Below, piece by piece: positions 6,309-9,338 of a stretch of DNA of 9,338 nt. Location of the stretch: contig DRQB01000121.1 in the NCBI GenBank assembly GCA_011330645.1, positions 1-9,338 on the forward strand, given 5' to 3'. Made by a program: the position numbers and the translations under genes. The stretch comes from Campylobacterota bacterium (lineage in GTDB: Bacteria; Campylobacterota; Campylobacteria; Campylobacterales; Sulfurovaceae). A model generated the notes under the pieces. It was given only the letters and a program-made list of their open reading frames with translations. It had not been told where the DNA came from and ran no database searches. How positions within the stretch are numbered: the stretch's first letter is position 1; the number at the start of each line of letters is the position of its first letter.

Positions 6309-7326
6309 TAAGATGCTCTCCACGTACCACAGTTTTACCAATGCTCTTAAGTTCAAGCCCTTCTTTACGTGTCAGTGCTAAAAAGGCTTCGACACTCTCT
6401 TTGCGCACAGCACAGAGTAGTCCACCAGAAGTCTGGGCATCACAGAGGATGTCTTGTTGTTCGGGTGTCATCTTGCCAATGTTGTGTCCATAACTCTCGT
6501 AATTGCGCCGTGTACCCCCAGGCACACAGTCCATCGCCCAATACTCTTTGACTTTAGGAAGCAATGGTACATCCTCGAAACGTACCACAGAAGAGATGCC
6601 ACTTCCCTCGCATATCTCACCCAAGTGTCCAAGTAGTCCAAAGCCTGTCACATCAGTAATGGCAGTCACACCCTCAAGTGCAGAAATCTCTGCACCTATC
6701 TTGTTGAGCGTACACATCGCCTCGACAGCTGGCTCTATGTCACCCTCGGCTATCTTTGCATTTTTCTGTGCAGTGGTCAAGATGCCGATGCCAAGTGGCT
6801 TAGTTAAGAAGAGTTCACAGTTCTCTTCGGCAGTATCATTTTGTTTGAGGTTTTCATTCTCCACCAAGCCTGTCACCGCCAAACCAAAGATAGGCTCAGG
6901 AGAGTCGATGCTATGCCCACCTGCAAGTGGTATGCCTGCCTCTTCACAGACAGAACGTCCACCGTCTATTACCAAACGTGCCACTTCATCACTCAACTTT
7001 TTCACTGGCCATCCAAAGATAGAGATAGCCATAAGCGGCTTACCACCCATCGCATAGATGTCACTAATGGCATTGGTCGCGGCAATACGCCCAAAGGTAA
7101 AAGGGTCATCCACAATAGGCATAAAAAAGTCTGTAGTAGAAAGCACAGAAGTGCCATTACCAAGGTCAAATGCTGCTGCATCATCTTTGGTGGCATTGCC
7201 TACAAGCAGTTCTGGGTATGTTATGGTTTCTCTAGTAGATTTTAAAATATTATCGAGTTGTTTAGGTGAGATTTTACACCCACATCCTGCCCCGTGGCTG
7301 TATTGGGTGAGTTTTACTTCTTGCAT
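6295..7326 (-). CDS. selD: Selenide, water dikinase (selenophosphate synthase)
   Basis: SelD converts selenide and ATP to selenophosphate, AMP and phosphate; selenophosphate is the selenium donor for MnmH and, where present, for selenocysteine synthesis. The 343-residue length is close to E. coli (347). The N-terminal glycine-rich loop LTQYSHGAGCGCKISP (6-21) carries Cys15 and Lys18, equivalent to catalytic Cys17 and Lys20 of E. coli. Cys15 is encoded by TGT, so this is not a selenocysteine form. STTDFFMPIVDDPFTFG (63-79) and GGHSID (136-141) are ATP/metal-binding signatures of the AIRS fold. GGGAG lies 5 bases before the ATG. The 3' end overlaps mnmH, so selenouridine formation is the direct purpose of this pair. 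selA, selB and selC are not in the window, so selenoprotein synthesis cannot be judged. GC is higher here than in flanking genes. Confidence 0.97.
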   Translation of the reverse strand: MQEVKLTQYSHGAGCGCKISPKQLDNILKSTRETITYPELLVGNATKDDAAAFDLGNGTSVLSTTDFFMPIVDDPFTFGRIAATNAISDIYAMGGKPLMAISIFGWPVKKLSDEVARLVIDGGRSVCEEAGIPLAGGHSIDSPEPIFGLAVTGLVENENLKQNDTAEENCELFLTKPLGIGILTTAQKNAKIAEGDIEPAVEAMCTLNKIGAEISALEGVTAITDVTGFGLLGHLGEICEGSGISSVVRFEDVPLLPKVKEYWAMDCVPGGTRRNYESYGHNIGKMTPEQQDILCDAQTSGGLLCAVRKESVEAFLALTRKEGLELKSIGKTVVRGEHLIEVV

Positions 7327-7336
7327 TGTGTCTCCC

Positions 7337-7361
7337 TAGTATTGTAGATAAAGCAATACTA
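7337..7361. promoter_or_regulatory. Inverted repeat just upstream of the selD ribosome binding site
   Basis: TAGTATTG and CAATACTA are exact reverse complements (8-base arms) separated by nine bases. The repeat abuts the selD Shine-Dalgarno (GGGAG at 7332-7336). It could be an operator for selD or a leader hairpin that affects its translation. It is not followed by a U-run and is too short for a known riboswitch class. The selD -10 box is not clear. Confidence 0.4.
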
Positions 7362-7388
7362 ATCCTCTTTCCCTAAAAAGGAGTTTAA

Positions 7389-7397
7389 TGGTATGAT
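7389..7397 (+). promoter_or_regulatory. Extended -10 promoter of the HAD-family gene
   Basis: TGGTATGAT fits the extended -10 pattern TG-N-TATGAT and predicts a start near 7404, 22 bases before the ATG. The leader contains AAGG at 7414-7417. No convincing -35 is seen, which an extended -10 does not need. Confidence 0.5.
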
Positions 7398-7425
7398 GGC
7401 ATAAGAAGACTACAAGGTATTTAAA

Positions 7426-7896
7426 ATGAAAAAAATCGAAATCCCCTACTATAAAACTCTCACCTTAGAACACGTAGTATTAGACTACAACGGTACCATT
7501 GCCAAAGATGGTGTGCTTAAAGACAAGGTGAAAGCTCTGCTTCCTGAACTATGTGAGAACTACACTGTACATGTCATCACTGCAGATACTTTTGGGAGTG
7601 TGAAAGCGCAGATGGAAGGCTTTGATGTTGTGGTAAAAGTGTTACAGACCGACAACCATACTGCAGAAAAAGCAGCCTATGTTGATGTACTGGGTAAAGA
7701 AAGTTGTGTTGCTGTTGGAAATGGAAATAACGATGCCCATATGATTCAAAATGCCATACTCGGTATCGCTATCGTTGGGGATGAGGGGTGTGCTACTCCT
7801 ACACTACTTCAAAGTGACATCAGCAGTAAAGAGATAGCTGATACTTTGGCTCTTTTGCTCAATGAAAAACGATTGATAGCAACTTTACGGTGTTAA
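7426..7896 (+). CDS. Small HAD-superfamily protein (soluble P-type ATPase-like, COG4087 type)
   Basis: This 156-residue cytoplasmic protein is a minimal HAD-superfamily domain without an inserted cap. Motif I is DYNGTIAKDG with nucleophile Asp20; motif II is ITADT (Thr52); Lys82 in TAEKAAY is the likely motif III lysine; motif IV is GNGNND (98-103) ending in Asp103. In most HAD phosphatases the residue two after the nucleophile is Asp, the general acid; here it is Asn22. P-type ATPases have Thr there, and the GNGNND motif and lack of cap fit the small COG4087 group annotated as soluble P-type ATPases. Substrate and activity are not known. AAGG lies 8 bases before the ATG. The gene diverges from selD and precedes the helicase gene by 39 bases. 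Loss of phosphatase activity or a slower phosphotransferase is possible. Confidence 0.85.
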   Translation: MKKIEIPYYKTLTLEHVVLDYNGTIAKDGVLKDKVKALLPELCENYTVHVITADTFGSVKAQMEGFDVVVKVLQTDNHTAEKAAYVDVLGKESCVAVGNGNNDAHMIQNAILGIAIVGDEGCATPTLLQSDISSKEIADTLALLLNEKRLIATLRC

Positions 7897-7908
7897 AGAT
7901 TATAAATA

Positions 7909-7937
7909 ATAGTGATTGTTAGCTATACTGTCACTAT
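7909..7937. promoter_or_regulatory. Inverted repeat and TATACT box at the helicase start
   Basis: ATAGTGA (7909-7915) and TCACTAT (7931-7937) are exact reverse complements 15 bases apart, and the right arm runs into the start codon. Between them TATACT (7924-7929) is a five-of-six -10 match. Its predicted start, six bases after the box, is 7936, the A of the ATG. No Shine-Dalgarno sequence is present. Together these suggest a leaderless transcript whose promoter may be covered by a bound protein; chance is not excluded. Confidence 0.4.
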
Positions 7938-9338
7938 GGCAAAGAAAAAGAAAAAATACCTCATAAAACTTAACAATAAAATACGAAACTACTTTAATGG
8001 TCTTCCTTTTGATGAAGGTATCGCCACTGTGGATGATGACAAGCTTATAGAGCTTATTATGCTACTCGAAATCTCTATGCCCTCACATTCTCGTGAAGAC
8101 ATGGTACGTATGCTAAGACGAGTCTGGTCTGAAGAAGGAGCTGGTACGCGTGAGCTAATAGTCTCCTATCTTACAAAAGGACACAAAGCAGTACATACAG
8201 GAAAACGTGAAGAACAAAATGGCGATCATGGTTCTGACAAAGTAGGGAAAATACTCAGTATTCTCTCTACTATGGAGCATACGACGCAAGAAGAGAATAT
8301 CATTTTGGAAGCATTTATAGATGCAAAACACTCTAAAATACGTCCAGAGAAGATACAAAATAAACTGCATTATCTGCGCATAAAAAACAGACTACACACC
8401 TTAGAAAAAGCACTGGATAGCACCTTTACAAGTAACAATGAAATGGAGTTTTACCACCGCTTTACTTTTGTCCTTAAAGAGGTAGATTTTTCTAAACTTC
8501 TTTTATGTAAAACTGCCTCCTTAGACATGGATAATATGTCAGAGAGTGATGATGAGCAAGTCATAGAAAAACTACGTGTTATTAAAGAAGAAACCATAGT
8601 AAAAAAGCAAGAAGAGTTGACGGATTTTTTAACACAGTTAAATGAGAAGGAACATCCCTATTTATCGGATGATGAAGTCTTTAAGTCACTTAAAAGTATG
8701 CCAACAGACTCAGCACTTTTACATACGCCTATTTCTCTCAATGTTGTAGAAAAAATATTAACTAATATTAGTGATAAATATGAGGTCTTTGAGAGTACAG
8801 ACCACATCATCATAGAGAAAGAAAAAAACCATGATTTATTTGGGACGATTCTTTACTATAACACTTCAGTTTCCTATGAAAAACCTTACCTTTTCAACCT
8901 CATTTGGAAAGGTGCAGAGCTTCCTGTAAAAGAGGATATAAATAGAGTTAATGATGACCTACTTGCACACTTTAGAGTAGCCATAGATGATGTGCTTGAA
9001 GATATGAGAAACGAGAGTGAGAAACTCGATATTCCAGAAAAGACACTGCATGAGTTTGTTGTACGTTTTGTAGAGCCTCAGATACGTGCATCAAACACAT
9101 TAAAATTTAAAGAAAAGAGCAAAAGACGTATACTCTTTCACTTTGGAGAGTACATCAAACCTTTACTTGAAAAGCAAAAACGTGAAGAGCTATTGGCAAA
9201 AACTATCCGTGACTTTAAAAACCTCTTTCCTTTAGCTCGTGAACTTAAACGTAAGATAGTCTTTCATGTAGGGCCTACCAACTCAGGTAAAACCTATGCC
9301 GCACTCAAAGAGTTAGAAGCTGCCACAACAGGTTACTA
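7936..9338 (+). CDS. SUV3-like ATP-dependent RNA helicase, C-terminus cut by the window edge
   Basis: The frame is open from ATG 7936 to the window end, giving 467 complete codons. The helicase core begins only at the end: FPLARELKRKIVFHVGPTNSGKTYAAL has Walker A GPTNSGKT at 446-453, and resembles the Suv3 family (human SUV3 has a KRKIIFH-x-GPTNSGKT-type motif). Suv3 helicases unwind RNA and, in mitochondria, work with an exoribonuclease in RNA decay. The 440 residues before the P-loop contain no recognised domain. They start with a lysine-rich tail (MAKKKKK), are mostly helical and charged, and include an acidic linker near 200-208 (MDNMSESDDEQ). The family of bacterial SUV3-like proteins often has a long N-terminal region of unknown role. 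No Shine-Dalgarno precedes the ATG; an in-frame GTG at 7912 is a less likely start. It follows the HAD gene by 39 bases, in the same direction. Confidence 0.88.
   Translation, partial: MAKKKKKYLIKLNNKIRNYFNGLPFDEGIATVDDDKLIELIMLLEISMPSHSREDMVRMLRRVWSEEGAGTRELIVSYLTKGHKAVHTGKREEQNGDHGSDKVGKILSILSTMEHTTQEENIILEAFIDAKHSKIRPEKIQNKLHYLRIKNRLHTLEKALDSTFTSNNEMEFYHRFTFVLKEVDFSKLLLCKTASLDMDNMSESDDEQVIEKLRVIKEETIVKKQEELTDFLTQLNEKEHPYLSDDEVFKSLKSMPTDSALLHTPISLNVVEKILTNISDKYEVFESTDHIIIEKEKNHDLFGTILYYNTSVSYEKPYLFNLIWKGAELPVKEDINRVNDDLLAHFRVAIDDVLEDMRNESEKLDIPEKTLHEFVVRFVEPQIRASNTLKFKEKSKRRILFHFGEYIKPLLEKQKREELLAKTIRDFKNLFPLARELKRKIVFHVGPTNSGKTYAALKELEAATTGY

Noticed and set aside
5940..6311. 123-codon plus-strand frame opposite mnmH
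   Set aside because: Antisense to the rhodanese domain of mnmH; no recognisable protein features.
6503..7057. 184-codon open frame on the plus strand, opposite selD
   Set aside because: Fully antisense to a gene with strong family match; low-complexity Ser/Pro composition typical of a shadow frame; no ribosome binding site or family signal.
7260..7300. Selenocysteine codon in the SelD active-site loop
   Set aside because: The codons at the GAGCGCK loop are TGT, not TGA, so both residues are cysteine and no SECIS is expected.
8155..8370. 71-codon minus-strand frame inside the helicase
   Set aside because: Antisense to an uninterrupted 467-codon frame with a SUV3 motif; Cys/Phe-rich shadow composition.

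Overview
The window looks like chromosomal DNA of a sulfur-oxidising Campylobacterota bacterium (Sulfurovum/Sulfurimonas-like). The basis is AT-rich coding sequence (about 33-38% GC in most hand-counted lines), short AT-rich spacers with TATAAT-type -10 boxes, a sulfide:quinone-oxidoreductase-like flavoprotein, a selD-mnmH pair and a SUV3-like helicase. The taxon is an inference; no rRNA or marker gene is present. Both ends cut genes: an amino-acid permease on the left and the helicase on the right. There are no RNA genes, insertion sequences, CRISPR arrays or clear Rho-independent terminators, and no gene-free stretch longer than about 135 bases.

Left region (1-2562, minus strand): a tight operon reads leftward, HdeD/DUF308-type membrane protein, then the SQR-like flavoprotein, then an APC-superfamily permease that runs off the edge. 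Gaps are 18 and 9 bases. A divergent spacer (2563-2694) separates it from a plus-strand pair: a 161-residue helical/coiled-coil protein and a Crp/Fnr-family regulator. In the spacer an 18-bp imperfect palindrome lies exactly the same distance from a candidate -10 box on each strand, the geometry of one regulator site serving both promoters. The Crp/Fnr protein encoded next door is the obvious candidate to bind it. This is the best candidate for an undescribed regulatory unit here.

Middle region (3902-5153): two small plus-strand genes of unknown function (69 and 109 residues), each with its own candidate promoter. The first has a perfect 10-bp-arm inverted repeat lying over its extended -10. 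The second converges, with a single base between stop codons, on a minus-strand gene for a small exported protein.

Right region (5154-9338): selD and mnmH overlap on the minus strand and form the tRNA 2-selenouridine pathway: SelD makes selenophosphate, and MnmH uses it to replace sulfur in 2-thiouridine at wobble position 34. The block has higher GC (about 43-57% in sampled lines) than its neighbours. Divergent from selD is a small HAD-superfamily protein (COG4087-like), followed by the N-terminal 467 residues of a SUV3-like RNA helicase. Its start codon lacks a ribosome binding site and lies exactly at the expected transcription start of a TATACT box.
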